Below, in pieces: positions 52,514 through 62,152 of a stretch of 64,000 nt of DNA. The position numbers were made by a program, and so were the translations under genes. The notes under the pieces were generated by a model. It was not told where the DNA came from. It did no database searches and saw only the letters and a program-made list of their open reading frames with translations. Each line of letters opens with the position of its first letter. The stretch's first letter is position 1. The stretch comes from Ruegeria pomeroyi (GTDB lineage Bacteria; Pseudomonadota; Alphaproteobacteria; Rhodobacterales; Rhodobacteraceae). The stretch spans positions 496,001 through 560,000 of the forward strand of contig NZ_JAGQAG010000001.1 of the NCBI RefSeq assembly GCF_021405525.1, written 5' to 3'.

Positions 52514-54286
52514 TCATTGCGCCGGCAGGCCGAGATCGATCAGGATCTGGAGATTGGCTTCGTCGGCCGCAACCCAGCGCGCCCAGATCGGAAAGCGGAA
52601 GGCGCGGCGCCAGAATTCAGCCGTCAGGGCCGGGTATCTTTCGCGTGCTTGAGCAAGGTAATGCGCAGCCTTGTCCCGGTTGCCAAGCTTGGCGTGTTTC
52701 AGCGCGGTGGCCATGAAGACGAAGTAGTCCGCATTGGGAAACCGGCAGGCGGTCTCATAGGCGGCCAGCGCCTCGGGATCGGCGGCGTCGGTGTTGCGAA
52801 AAGTGAAGGCATTGCCAAGCTGGAACCAGAAGCCCCAGGCCATCGGGTCCTTGGGGTTCAGGCGCAGTGCGGTGCGGGCGGCCCGCTCCAGCCGGTCGCA
52901 ATCGAGCCTTTGCATGAACAGGCAGGCGTGGCAGCGACCGAAATGCAGCACCGCGTTGTTGGGATTGAGCGCCTCGGCCTTGTCCAGCGCGTCGGCGGCA
53001 TCCTGTTCCCGCCCGGTAATGGCCAGCAGGACGCCCAGCGCGACGTAACCGATTTCAAGGCGATCGTCGCGCTCGATGGCTTGCGCAGCATGGTCTAGCC
53101 CAGTCGAGATTTCGGCGGCCGGGTCGCGCGACCGCCCGGTAATGACCTTCACCCAGGCGAGGCGCGCCAGCAGCGCGTGCGGCAGGGCGAAATCCGGGTC
53201 GGCGGCAATGGCGCGGGTGTAGAAGGCGTGTGCCTGCGAATAACCCTCGTCGGTGTAGCGGGTGAATTCGGAATAACCCTTTTGGCACATCTCCCAGGCG
53301 GTCAGGCTGTCGGTGGGCTTGCGGCGCGCCAGATTACGTTCGTGCGCGCCCAGTTCCGGCTCCACCCCGGACACGATGGCGGCGGTCAGTTCATCTTGCA
53401 GGTCGAACAGATCGGCCATGGTCCGGTCCCAGCGTTCAGCCCAGACATGGGCGCCGGTCCGGGCATCGATCAGCTGCGCGGTGGCGCGCAGCCGGTCGCC
53501 TGCGCGGCGGACCGAGCCTTCGACCACATAACGCACGCCCAGTTCCTCGGCGATCTGGCGCACGTCCTTATGGCTGCCCTTGTAGGCAAAGGCCGAGTTG
53601 CGGGCGATCACGGTCAGGGTGCGGAACCGGCTGAGTTCGGTGGTCACGTCCTCGACAATGCCATCGGCCAGGAAGTCCTGTTCCGGGTCGGCCGACATGT
53701 TGTCAAAGGGCAGGATGACAACGGCGGGCAGTTCGGTGCGCACCAGGGATTTGTCCGCGGCGCAGGCGATGCCCTCTGCGCACACTCGCCAGACCTCGAC
53801 CGGGTCGGGGAGGTTCTTGACCGGCTGCGGGCCCAGCGCGATCAGCTCGGCGGCGACCTTGCCGCGCACCTGGTCATGGACACTGCGGGAGATGCAGATG
53901 CCGCCGGGGGTGGCCAGGCTTTCCAGCCGGGCGGCGATATTGACCGCGTCGCCCAGGATATCGTCGCCATCGCTGATCACGTCGCCCAGGTGGATACCGA
54001 CCCGGAACAACATCCGGGTGTCGGGGGCGTTTTCGGCCTGGTCGCGCGCCACCCGTTGCAGGATGGCGACGGCCGACCGCAGGGCGGCGACGGGCGAGGC
54101 GAACTCGACCAGCATGCCGTCGCCCATGGTCTTGATCAGCCGCCCGCCTTCGCGGGACAGGCCCGGGCGGATGATGTGGTCAAAGAGGTAGCGCAGGCGG
54201 GTGACCGTGCCTTCCTCGTCCGCAGCCATCAGGCGCGAGTAGCCCGACAGGTCGGCGGCGAGGATTGTGGTCAGGCGGCGGTCCAT
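52514..54286 (-). CDS. Class III adenylate/guanylate cyclase with TPR region
   Basis: A 590-residue protein. The N-terminal cyclase homology domain (about residues 1-170) has TTILAADLSGYSRLMAADEE, KTMGDGMLVEFASP and VGIHLGDVISDGDDILGDAV, including both metal aspartates. A TolB-like middle (VVILPFDNMSADPEQDFLAD) follows, then several tetratricopeptide-like helices to the end. It probably makes cAMP from ATP in response to an unknown signal. This architecture is common in alphaproteobacteria. Confidence 0.92.
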   Translation of the reverse strand: MDRRLTTILAADLSGYSRLMAADEEGTVTRLRYLFDHIIRPGLSREGGRLIKTMGDGMLVEFASPVAALRSAVAILQRVARDQAENAPDTRMLFRVGIHLGDVISDGDDILGDAVNIAARLESLATPGGICISRSVHDQVRGKVAAELIALGPQPVKNLPDPVEVWRVCAEGIACAADKSLVRTELPAVVILPFDNMSADPEQDFLADGIVEDVTTELSRFRTLTVIARNSAFAYKGSHKDVRQIAEELGVRYVVEGSVRRAGDRLRATAQLIDARTGAHVWAERWDRTMADLFDLQDELTAAIVSGVEPELGAHERNLARRKPTDSLTAWEMCQKGYSEFTRYTDEGYSQAHAFYTRAIAADPDFALPHALLARLAWVKVITGRSRDPAAEISTGLDHAAQAIERDDRLEIGYVALGVLLAITGREQDAADALDKAEALNPNNAVLHFGRCHACLFMQRLDCDRLERAARTALRLNPKDPMAWGFWFQLGNAFTFRNTDAADPEALAAYETACRFPNADYFVFMATALKHAKLGNRDKAAHYLAQARERYPALTAEFWRRAFRFPIWARWVAADEANLQILIDLGLPAQ

Positions 54287-54375
54287 GCGGGGTCTCCGGG
54301 CGGGCGCAGCACTGCGCCCCGCCTACTATGCCCGGGGAACCGGCGATGGCAAAGCGGCAAAGGCCGCGCGGGTGG

Positions 54376-55335
54376 TCATCCGCGCCAGTCGAAGAAGCCC
54401 GGCCCTGCCTGTGCCAGCAGGTCACGCGCCATCTGGGTGCCCAGCGCCGGGCCGTCGGTCACGTCGCCGCTGCGGTCGAGCGCGATCGCCTCGGACCCGT
54501 CGGGGCGCAGCACCTCGCCGCGCAGACGCAGGGTGGTGCCGTCCAGCTCGGCCAGACCGGCGATGGGGGTTTCGCAGGACCCGTCGAGTGCGGCGAGCAG
54601 CGCCCGTTCGGCGGCGAGCCGCTGACCGGTCTCGGCATGGTGGATGGCGGCCAGCATGTCACCGGCGCGGGTATCATCGGCGCGTCGCTCGATCCCGATG
54701 GCGCCCTGCGCGATGGCGGGCAGCATGTCATCAGGCGAGATTGCGGTGGCGGGCACCTCGGCCATGTTCAGCCGCCGGATGCCTGCCATGGCGAGAAAGG
54801 TGCATTCGGCGACACCTTCGGAGAGCTTGCGCAGGCGGGTCTGCACGTTGCCCCGGAACTCGACCACCTTGAGGTCGGGACGGCGATTGAGCAGTTGCGC
54901 CTTGCGGCGCAGCGACGAGGTGCCGACCACGGCGCCCTGCGGCAGGTCGCGGATCGCCGAATGACTGGGCGAGATGAAGGCGTCGCGCACATCCTCGCGC
55001 GGCAGGAAGGTGTCAAGCACCAGGCCCGCGGGCTGTTCCACCGGCATGTCCTTGGTCGAATGCACGGCGATGTCGATATCGCCGCGCAGCATCGCCTCTT
55101 CGATCTCCTTGGTGAAGAGACCCTTGTTGCCGATCTCTTTCAGCGGGCGGTCCGCCTCGATCATCGCGCGGTTGTCGCCGGTGGTGGTGATCACCACGAT
55201 CTCGAATGCGTCCTCGGGCAGGTCGAAGGCGGCGCCCAGGCGGCGGCGGGTCTCATACGCCTGCGCCAGCGCCAAAGGCGAGCCACGGGTTCCGATCTTG
55301 AGCGGCGATGCGGGAGAGGGAAGTGCGATTTTCAT
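54376..55335 (-). CDS. hemC: Hydroxymethylbilane synthase
   Basis: A 319-residue porphobilinogen deaminase. IGTRGSPLALAQA near the start, HSTKDMPVE, and EFRGNVQTRLRKL are signatures, and the cofactor cysteine is in GSCETPIAG. It joins four porphobilinogens in haem synthesis. The ATG at 55335 has no Shine-Dalgarno, and a -10-like TATTGC ends nine bases upstream, so it may be leaderless. It is divergent from hemE. Confidence 0.97.
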   Translation of the reverse strand: MKIALPSPASPLKIGTRGSPLALAQAYETRRRLGAAFDLPEDAFEIVVITTTGDNRAMIEADRPLKEIGNKGLFTKEIEEAMLRGDIDIAVHSTKDMPVEQPAGLVLDTFLPREDVRDAFISPSHSAIRDLPQGAVVGTSSLRRKAQLLNRRPDLKVVEFRGNVQTRLRKLSEGVAECTFLAMAGIRRLNMAEVPATAISPDDMLPAIAQGAIGIERRADDTRAGDMLAAIHHAETGQRLAAERALLAALDGSCETPIAGLAELDGTTLRLRGEVLRPDGSEAIALDRSGDVTDGPALGTQMARDLLAQAGPGFFDWRG

Positions 55336-55343
55336 GGACGCCA

Positions 55344-55372
55344 GCAATAGTCGCGTCACATTGCCCTGACAA
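55344..55372 (-). promoter_or_regulatory. Candidate hemC promoter
   Basis: On the minus strand TTGTCA (55367-55372) and TATTGC (55344-55349) are separated by 17 bases, a good sigma-70 spacing. The predicted start site is within three bases of the hemC ATG, so the mRNA may be leaderless. The hemE side has TTGACA (55385-55390) but no convincing -10. Confidence 0.5.
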
Positions 55373-55441
55373 TGGGGGCTGCGCTTGACAAATTGCCGCC
55401 GAACGCAGACCCGTGGCGCAAAGTGAAGGATGGGGGCAGAT

Positions 55442-56476
55442 ATGGCCGAGACAAAGAAACTGCTGCGGGTGCTGGCGGGCGAGGTGCTGGACACCCCGCC
55501 GATCTGGATGATGCGGCAGGCCGGACGGTACCTGCCCGAGTATCGCGCCACCCGCGCGCAGGCGGGCGACTTCCTGTCGCTGTGCTATAACCCCGAGCTG
55601 GCTGCCGAGGTCACGCTGCAACCGATCCGCCGCTATGGGTTCGACGCGGCGATCCTGTTTGCCGATATCCTGCTGGTGCCGCAGGCGCTGGGGGCCGATC
55701 TGTGGTTCGAGACCGGCGAGGGGCCGCGTCTGTCGACTATCGGGGCGCAGGCGGATTTCGACCGGCTGAAGCCGGTCGAGGCGATCCACGAAACGCTGGC
55801 GCCAATCTATGAGACGGTGCGTATCCTGACCCGCGAACTGCCGTCAGAGACGGCGCTGATCGGCTTTGCCGGGGCGCCCTGGACGGTGGCCACCTATATG
55901 ATCGCCGGGCGTGGCACACCGGATCAGGGCCCGGCGCATGCGCTGCGCGAGGGCAATCCGGCGCTGTTCGATGCGCTGATCGAACGGCTGACAGCGGCCA
56001 CCATCGAATATCTGAGCGCCCAGATCGAAGCAGGCGCCGAGGTGGTCAAGATATTCGACAGCTGGGCCGGGTCGCTGAAGGGCGAGGCCTTCACCAAGTA
56101 TGCGCTGGAGCCCTGCCGCGAGATCACAAAGGCGCTGAAGGCGCGCCATCCCGGTATCCCGGTGATCGGATTTCCGCGCGAGGCCGGCGAGGGCTATGTC
56201 GGCTTTGCCAAGGCCACCGGCGTGGATTGCGTAGCGCTCGACAATTCTGTGACGCCGGATTGGGCGGCGGCGCATGTGCAGGTGGATGGCTGCGTGCAGG
56301 GCAACCTGGCCTCGTCGCATATGGTGACCGGCGGTCAGGCGCTGGTGGACGAGACGCGGCGTATTGTCGAGGCGTTTTCCAAGGGGCCACATATCTTCAA
56401 TCTGGGCCATGGCATCACGCCGGATGCCGATCCTGCAAACGTGCAGCTGATGATCGACACGGTGCGCGAAGGTTGA
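55442..56476 (+). CDS. hemE: Uroporphyrinogen decarboxylase
   Basis: A 344-residue Hem[21 protein letters not shown] near the start and [18 protein letters not shown] are the two family signatures. It removes four carboxyl groups from uroporphyrinogen III. It is divergent from hemC with 106 bases between the starts. Stem-loop repeat copy D follows its stop. Confidence 0.97.
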   Translation: MAETKKLLRVLAGEVLDTPPIWMMRQAGRYLPEYRATRAQAGDFLSLCYNPELAAEVTLQPIRRYGFDAAILFADILLVPQALGADLWFETGEGPRLSTIGAQADFDRLKPVEAIHETLAPIYETVRILTRELPSETALIGFAGAPWTVATYMIAGRGTPDQGPAHALREGNPALFDALIERLTAATIEYLSAQIEAGAEVVKIFDSWAGSLKGEAFTKYALEPCREITKALKARHPGIPVIGFPREAGEGYVGFAKATGVDCVALDNSVTPDWAAAHVQVDGCVQGNLASSHMVTGGQALVDETRRIVEAFSKGPHIFNLGHGITPDADPANVQLMIDTVREG

Positions 56477-56485
56477 GTGCGGAGC

Positions 56486-56534
56486 GAGGGGCGCTGCCCC
56501 TCGCGCTCCCCGGAGTATTTTTGGCGAAATGAAG
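56486..56534 (+). repeat. Three-part intergenic stem-loop repeat, copy D
   Basis: It starts 10 bases after the hemE stop. Hairpin 1 is GAGGGGC-GCT-GCCCCTC (56486-56502), extended by GGAGC and GCTCC with a small bulge. The tail CCCCGGAGTATTTTTGGCG and AAATGAAGG follows. Hairpin 2 of the other copies is missing here. Confidence 0.75.
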
Positions 56535-56541
56535 GGGCGGG

Positions 56542-57636
56542 TCAGGGAGTTCCTGGCTGGTCCAGTTCTGCAAGGATCTCCGCCGTGTGTTCCCCGCGCG
56601 CGGGACTGGGCTTTGGCTGCCAGTCGCGGTCTTTGAAACGGGGCGCGGGTGCGGCCTGAAGCGTGCCGTCGATCTCGGCCCAGGTGCGGCGGGCGGCGTT
56701 CATCGGGTGGTGCTGCGCCTCGTGCGGGCTGAGGACGGGCGCGACACAGGCATCGGTGCCGAGGAAGAGATCGGCCCAGTGGTCGCGCGGCTGTGTCGCG
56801 AAAAGCGCGGCGAGGCGGGCGGTGAGCGAGGGCCATAGCTTCGGATTGAACTGCTGCGAGAACTCGGGGTCGTCCAACAGGCCGAGCCGCTCCAGGAAGA
56901 GCGCATAGAACTTGGGCTCGAGGCATTGCACGGTGATGTGGCCGCCATCGGCGCAGGCATAGGTGCGGCTCCAATGCGGGCCGTCGAGCAGACTGCGGCC
57001 GCGGGTTTCGGACAGGCTGCCGGTCTGGCCGAGGCTCATCAGCAGGTTCATCATATGGGCCGAGCCGTCATAGATCGCGGCATCGACCACCGTGCCCTGC
57101 CCGGTGGCGCGGGCATTCAGCAGGCCCGCGAGCAGGCCGGTGACCAGATACATGGCACCGCCGCCGATATCGCCCACCAGCGTGGCGGGCGTCTGCGGCG
57201 CGTCGCCGGGGGCCGAGCCGTACCAGAGCGCGCCTGAGAGCGAGATATAGTTGAGGTCATGCCCGGCGGCATGGGACAGCGGCCCGTCCTGTCCCCAGCC
57301 GGTCATCCGGCCATAGACCAGCGCCGGGTTCAGCGCATGACACTCCTCAGGGCCGAGGCCAAGCTTCTCCATCACGCCGGGGCGGAAGCCCTCGATCAGG
57401 GCATCGGCACTCGCGATCAGGGCGCAGGCGGTGGCGATATCGGCGGCATCCTTGAGGTCGAGCGCGATGGAGCGTTTGCCGCGGTCCAGAAGCGAACGTT
57501 CTGGCATGCCGGGTGTCACCGCGCCGCCCTTGCGATGCACGGTGATCACGTCGGCGCCCAGATCCGCCAGCAGCATGGCGGCAAAGGGCCCGGGGCCCAG
57601 CCCCTCGATCTCGACGATGCGGATGCCGTTCAGCAT
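56542..57636 (-). CDS. CaiB/BaiF CoA-transferase (alpha-methylacyl-CoA racemase-like)
   Basis: A 364-residue class III CoA transferase-fold protein. It starts VEIEGLGPGPFAAMLLADLG, has the KRSIALDLKD strand, and carries AGHDLNYISLSG with the His-Asp expected of the racemase branch. It probably racemises or transfers CoA on branched acyl-CoAs. Divergent from a crotonase gene across a 136-base gap. Racemase versus transferase cannot be decided. Confidence 0.88.
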   Translation of the reverse strand: MLNGIRIVEIEGLGPGPFAAMLLADLGADVITVHRKGGAVTPGMPERSLLDRGKRSIALDLKDAADIATACALIASADALIEGFRPGVMEKLGLGPEECHALNPALVYGRMTGWGQDGPLSHAAGHDLNYISLSGALWYGSAPGDAPQTPATLVGDIGGGAMYLVTGLLAGLLNARATGQGTVVDAAIYDGSAHMMNLLMSLGQTGSLSETRGRSLLDGPHWSRTYACADGGHITVQCLEPKFYALFLERLGLLDDPEFSQQFNPKLWPSLTARLAALFATQPRDHWADLFLGTDACVAPVLSPHEAQHHPMNAARRTWAEIDGTLQAAPAPRFKDRDWQPKPSPARGEHTAEILAELDQPGTP

Positions 57637-57772
57637 GATGCTCTCCTTCTCTTTGCGGCAGGTTCCCGGCCCCGCGTGCCGAAATCAAGCGCGGCGGTGA
57701 CGCATGACGTGGCGTTGCGTTTTGTGCGCGCCGTTTCGCATGCTCTGCTAGGGTGCAGTCAGGGAGGAAGAC

Positions 57773-58633
57773 ATGTCCGTTGTTGCCTATGAAAAGGACG
57801 GGCGTATCGCCCGGATCACGCTGAACCGGCCCGAGGTAATGAACGCCATCAATGACGAGCTGCCGGGTGCGCTGGCCGCTGCCGTGGCGCGGGCCGATGC
57901 CGATCCGGGTGTGCATGTGATGGTGCTGTCGGGGGCAGGGCGCGCCTTTTGCGCCGGATACGACCTGACCTATTACGCCGAGGGCAACGGGGCGGGCGAC
58001 GTGACCCAGCCGATGCCCTGGGACCCGATCAAGGATTACCGGTTCATGTGGGCCAATACCCAGCACTTCATGTCACTCTGGCGGGCGGTGAAACCGGTGC
58101 TGTGCAAGGTGCACGGCTTCGCAGTGGCGGGCGGATCGGATATCGCGCTGTGTGCGGATATGACGGTCATGGCCGAGGATGCGCAGATCGGGTACATGCC
58201 CTCGCGGGTCTGGGGCTGTCCCACCACGGCGATGTGGGTCTATCGACTGGGGGCCGAACGGGCCAAGCGGATGCTGTTCACCGGCGACAAGATCACCGGG
58301 CGTCAGGCGGCGGATATGGGGCTGGTGCTGGAGGCGGTGCCGGCGGAGCATCTGGATGACCGGGTCGAGGAGATGGCCGCGCGTATGGCGACGGTGCCGA
58401 TCAACCAGCTGGCGATGCAGAAACTGGTGATCAACCAGGCGATCGAGCAGACCGGGCTGATGCAGACCCAGCGGCTGGCGACGATTTTCGACGGCATCAC
58501 CCGGCACAGCCCCGAAGGCATCCATTTCAAGGAACGGGCCGAGGCGGCGGGCTGGAAACAGGCGGTGGACGAGCGCGATCAGGGCACCTGGGACTGGACA
58601 GCGAACGAGGCGATCCCCAAGCGGAACCGCTAG
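57773..58633 (+). CDS. Enoyl-CoA hydratase/isomerase family protein
   Basis: A 286-residue crotonase-fold protein. The oxyanion-hole regions are SGAGRAFCAGYDL and VHGFAVAGGSDIALCAD. The second acidic position in YMPSRVWGCPTTAMWV is not the classical glutamate, so activity may be isomerase- or hydrolase-like. It adjoins a CoA transferase gene, suggesting shared acyl-CoA chemistry. GGAGGAAGAC precedes the ATG. Confidence 0.9.
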   Translation: MSVVAYEKDGRIARITLNRPEVMNAINDELPGALAAAVARADADPGVHVMVLSGAGRAFCAGYDLTYYAEGNGAGDVTQPMPWDPIKDYRFMWANTQHFMSLWRAVKPVLCKVHGFAVAGGSDIALCADMTVMAEDAQIGYMPSRVWGCPTTAMWVYRLGAERAKRMLFTGDKITGRQAADMGLVLEAVPAEHLDDRVEEMAARMATVPINQLAMQKLVINQAIEQTGLMQTQRLATIFDGITRHSPEGIHFKERAEAAGWKQAVDERDQGTWDWTANEAIPKRNR

Positions 58634-58635
58634 GC

Positions 58636-59619
58636 TCAGACCCGGCCCGCGCGGCTGCCCGATCTTATGCCTGTTCGGCGCTGGCGTTGTTCGCGCAGGA
58701 ACACGAACAGGCCTGAACCTGCGATCAGCGCCATTCCGGCCCACACCTCCCAATCCGGCAGGTCGCCCCAGATCATCCAGCCCCAGAATACCGCCAGCGG
58801 CAATCCGACATATTCGAAGGGCGCCACCGTTGCCGCGTCGGCCTGGCGATAGGCTTGCGCCAGGCAATAGCCGATGATGGCCGAGTTGAGACCCAGACCG
58901 GTCAGGAACAGCCAGTCCTGTCCGCTGGGCCATGTCCAGGCGCGCAGCAGAAAGATCAGGCTGGGGTCCGAGCTTTCATCAACGAACCGACCATCGCCCG
59001 CGACCAGATAGAACAATGCGCCCACCAGGATGAACATCAGCTGGATATAGACCGACAGGGCCGAGGCCTTGCTGCTGACCCCCAGCTTGCGCGTCATCAG
59101 TTGCAGCAGCGCATAAGTCAGGGCAGACAGAACCGGCAGCAGCAGGACAAGCCTGCTTGCCTCCAGGCTTTCAGCTCCCTGCCACGGGCGCTGCATCAGG
59201 ATCACGCCCGAAAAGCCGACCAGCACCGCGCCCAGGCGCATCGGGCCGACACGCTCCTTGAGGATTGGCACCGACAACAGCGTGATGAACAGCGGTGCTG
59301 CAAAGAACAGCGCCGTCACATCCGCCAGAGGCGCCACCGCCAGCGCGGCGAAAAAGCTCATGTTCGAGATCACGACCAGCAGGCCGCGCAGGGCGTGCAG
59401 GAAGGGATGTCGCGTTTTCAGGATGCGCAAGCCACCCTCAATCCAGACCAGTCCTAGCGACAGCACGATCCCCACCGCCGACCGGATAAAGACGATCTGG
59501 TGCAACGGATAGGCGCCCGACAACTGCTTGACCAGCATGTCGTTGAGCGAAATGGCAAGCATTCCGGCCATGATAAAGGCAATTCCGGCACCTGGCCGGT
59601 GTTGTGCGGTCTCGGTCAT
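58636..59619 (-). CDS. EamA/DMT-family transporter
   Basis: A 327-residue inner-membrane protein with ten membrane segments in two EamA repeats (GIAFIMAGMLAISLNDMLVK at the start, a second repeat from about residue 165). The C-terminal tail is basic (RQRRTGIRSGSR). Probable metabolite exporter; substrate unknown. Its stop is three bases from the crotonase stop (convergent). Confidence 0.9.
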   Translation of the reverse strand: MTETAQHRPGAGIAFIMAGMLAISLNDMLVKQLSGAYPLHQIVFIRSAVGIVLSLGLVWIEGGLRILKTRHPFLHALRGLLVVISNMSFFAALAVAPLADVTALFFAAPLFITLLSVPILKERVGPMRLGAVLVGFSGVILMQRPWQGAESLEASRLVLLLPVLSALTYALLQLMTRKLGVSSKASALSVYIQLMFILVGALFYLVAGDGRFVDESSDPSLIFLLRAWTWPSGQDWLFLTGLGLNSAIIGYCLAQAYRQADAATVAPFEYVGLPLAVFWGWMIWGDLPDWEVWAGMALIAGSGLFVFLREQRQRRTGIRSGSRAGRV

Positions 59620-59766
59620 ATCGTGGATCCTGTCCGGGCGCCCGCGCCCTGTCTCTGGCTATCACGGATTGACCGGTGTGCCATGCCCATTTTCGATAGC
59701 CCCTGTGGTTGCCGCATGCCGGGCCGGGCGTTAGCACAGGTCCGGCACGCAGAACGGAGGCACCCC

Positions 59767-60279
59767 ATGCACCTGCACGACACCCGCACGATCGCGGCCG
59801 ACCCCGCGACGGTCTTTGCCGCGCTTCTCGACCCCGCGGTCCTGTGCACCTGCGTGCCCGGCGCGCGAGAGGTGACCGGCACCGCCGATGGCGGTTTCGA
59901 GGCGGTGGTGGTGCAAAAGGTCGGCCCGGTAAAGGCGACCTTTCGCGGCACCGTCACCCTCTCGGATCTGGTGCCGGGCGCGGGACTGACCCTGACAGGT
60001 GAGGGCAAGGGCGGCGCGGCGGGCTTTGCCAAGGGCGGTGCCGAGGTCCGGCTTGCCCCCGATGATGCAGGCGGGACGCTGCTGTCCTACCGGGCCGAGG
60101 CGCGGGTGGGCGGCAAGCTGGCGCAGCTTGGCAGCCGCATCATCGACGGGTTCGCCCGCAAGATGGCGGACCAGTTCTTTGACAACCTGCAAGCGCAGTT
60201 CACGGCCGAGGCCGAGGAGGACCCGCAAAGGGCCAAAGAGGCCGCCCCACACTGCAAAACCTGGTTCGGGCGCGGCTGA
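59767..60279 (+). CDS. CoxG-like SRPBCC-domain protein
   Basis: A 170-residue START/Bet v1-fold protein of the CoxG family. MHLHDTRTIAADPATVFAAL, then GAREVTGTADGGFEAVVVQK and GKLAQLGSRIIDGFARKMAD match the family, which helps mature or anchor carbon-monoxide and other xanthine-oxidase-type dehydrogenases. No cox genes adjoin. CGGAGGCACCCC precedes the ATG at 59767. Confidence 0.88.
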   Translation: MHLHDTRTIAADPATVFAALLDPAVLCTCVPGAREVTGTADGGFEAVVVQKVGPVKATFRGTVTLSDLVPGAGLTLTGEGKGGAAGFAKGGAEVRLAPDDAGGTLLSYRAEARVGGKLAQLGSRIIDGFARKMADQFFDNLQAQFTAEAEEDPQRAKEAAPHCKTWFGRG

Positions 60280-60351
60280 GCGGGGCTGCATATTCGCTCT
60301 GTTCCCTTGCTGCGGCAGATTGTAGGGTTCCGGCCAGAACGGGACCAATAC

Positions 60352-61281
60352 ATGACGACCATTCTTTCGATCCGGGACTTGCGAAAATCCTATGCCGACG
60401 GGTTCGAGGCGCTCAAGGGCGTTTCGCTCGACATTCGCGAGGGTGAGATTCTGGCGCTGCTCGGCCCCAATGGCGCCGGAAAGACCACACTGATCTCGAC
60501 CATCTGCGGCATCACCACGCCGACATCGGGCAGCGTCACCGTGGGCGGGCACGATATTCAGGAGGAGTTCCGTGCCGCCCGGCAGATGATCGGGTTGGTG
60601 CCGCAGGAAATCGCGCTGGAACCCTTTGAAAAGGTGATGAACACCGTCCGTTTTTCGCGCGGGCTGTTCGGCAAGCGCGCAAATGATGGCCGCATCGAGG
60701 AGGTGCTGCGCAAGCTGTCCCTCTGGGACAAGCGCCGCAACGCCATCAAGGAACTCTCGGGCGGGATGAAACGCCGGGTGCTGATCGCCAAGGCGCTGGC
60801 GCATGACCCGCGTGTGCTGTTCCTGGACGAACCCACCGCCGGGGTCGATGTGGAACTGCGCAAGGACATGTGGGAGATCGTGGCCGAGTTGAAGGCCGCC
60901 GGTGTCACCATCATCCTGACCACCCATTACATCGAAGAGGCCGAGGCCATCGCCGACCGCATCGGCGTCATCAACAAGGGCGAGCTGCTGCTGGTCGAGG
61001 ACAAGGCCAAGCTGATGGCACGGATGGGCCGCAAGCAGCTGGACGTGCTGCTGACCCGACCGATTTCCACGATCCCGGCCAGCCTCGCCCGTCACAACCT
61101 GTTGCTGGGCGCGGCGGGGGATGTGCTGATCTATACCTATGACACCCATGCCGACCGGACCGGGATCACCACGCTGTTGAACGACGTGGCCGAGGCCGGT
61201 CTAGTATTGCGCGACGTGGTGACCCGCCAATCGAGCCTCGAAGAGATCTTCGTCACCCTCGTCAAGGGAGAGACACAATGA
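60352..61281 (+). CDS. ABC transporter ATP-binding protein
   Basis: A 309-residue ATPase of the DrrA/NodI-like exporter class. Walker [14 protein letters not shown], signature [16 protein letters not shown], Walker [13 protein letters not shown] and the switch histidine in [10 protein letters not shown] are all intact. The last 80 residues form the usual C-terminal regulatory tail. It overlaps the permease gene by four bases, so it forms one exporter. Substrate unknown. Confidence 0.95.
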   Translation: MTTILSIRDLRKSYADGFEALKGVSLDIREGEILALLGPNGAGKTTLISTICGITTPTSGSVTVGGHDIQEEFRAARQMIGLVPQEIALEPFEKVMNTVRFSRGLFGKRANDGRIEEVLRKLSLWDKRRNAIKELSGGMKRRVLIAKALAHDPRVLFLDEPTAGVDVELRKDMWEIVAELKAAGVTIILTTHYIEEAEAIADRIGVINKGELLLVEDKAKLMARMGRKQLDVLLTRPISTIPASLARHNLLLGAAGDVLIYTYDTHADRTGITTLLNDVAEAGLVLRDVVTRQSSLEEIFVTLVKGETQ

Positions 61282-62039
61282 ACTGGGCCGCCATTGCCGC
61301 CATATATCGGTTCGAAATGGCCCGGTTCTTTCGCACCCTGGCGCAGAGTTTCATTTCGCCGGTGCTCAGCACCTCGCTCTATTTCGTGGTGTTCGGCACG
61401 GCCATCGGTAGCCGCATCCAGGAAATCGAAGGTGTCTCTTATGGTGCTTTCATCGTGCCCGGACTGATCATGCTGTCGGTGGTGATGCTGTCGATCTCGA
61501 ACGCCTCTTTCGGCATCTACTTCCCGAAATTCCTCGGCACAGTCTATGAACTGCTCTCGGCGCCGGTCAATTTCATCGAGATCGTCATCGGCTATGTCGG
61601 CGCGGCGGCGACCAAGGCGCTGTTTGTGGGGCTGGTGATCCTGGTGACCGCCAGCTTCTTTGTCGACCTCAGGATCGAGCATCCCTTTGCCATGGCAGCC
61701 TTTCTGGTGCTGACCTGTCTCAGCTTCTCGCTGCTTGGCTTCATCGTCGGCATCTGGGCCAGCAATTTCGAACAGATGTCGCTGGTGCCGCAACTGGTGG
61801 TGACACCACTGATCTTTCTGGGCGGTACGTTTTACAGCATCTCGATGCTGCCACCGGTCTGGCAAACGGTGACCCTGTTCAACCCGGTGGTCTATCTGAT
61901 CTCGGGGTTTCGCTGGTCATTCTACGGGCTGGCAGATGTGCCCGTTGGGTTGAGCCTATTGGCGATTGCCGGGTTCACGGGGCTTTGCCTGGCAGTGATC
62001 TGGTGGATCTTCCGGACCGGCTGGCGCATTCGCAGTTAA
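61278..62039 (+). CDS. ABC-2 type transporter permease
   Basis: A 253-residue permease with six membrane segments; [20 protein letters not shown] opens the first and the ABC-2 signature region is [20 protein letters not shown]. With the ATPase upstream (ATGA overlap) it forms a NodJ/DrrB-like exporter. Substrate unknown. Confidence 0.93.
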   Translation: MNWAAIAAIYRFEMARFFRTLAQSFISPVLSTSLYFVVFGTAIGSRIQEIEGVSYGAFIVPGLIMLSVVMLSISNASFGIYFPKFLGTVYELLSAPVNFIEIVIGYVGAAATKALFVGLVILVTASFFVDLRIEHPFAMAAFLVLTCLSFSLLGFIVGIWASNFEQMSLVPQLVVTPLIFLGGTFYSISMLPPVWQTVTLFNPVVYLISGFRWSFYGLADVPVGLSLLAIAGFTGLCLAVIWWIFRTGWRIRS

Positions 62040-62152
62040 GAGGAGGAGCACGTTGCAAATATGCCCGTTCGCTGTGGGAAATATGTTGCCGTCGCGTATC
62101 TGTCATGCCGCGCGTCTTGTTTGTCGGCAGGGCGCGCTCTACATCGGCTGCC

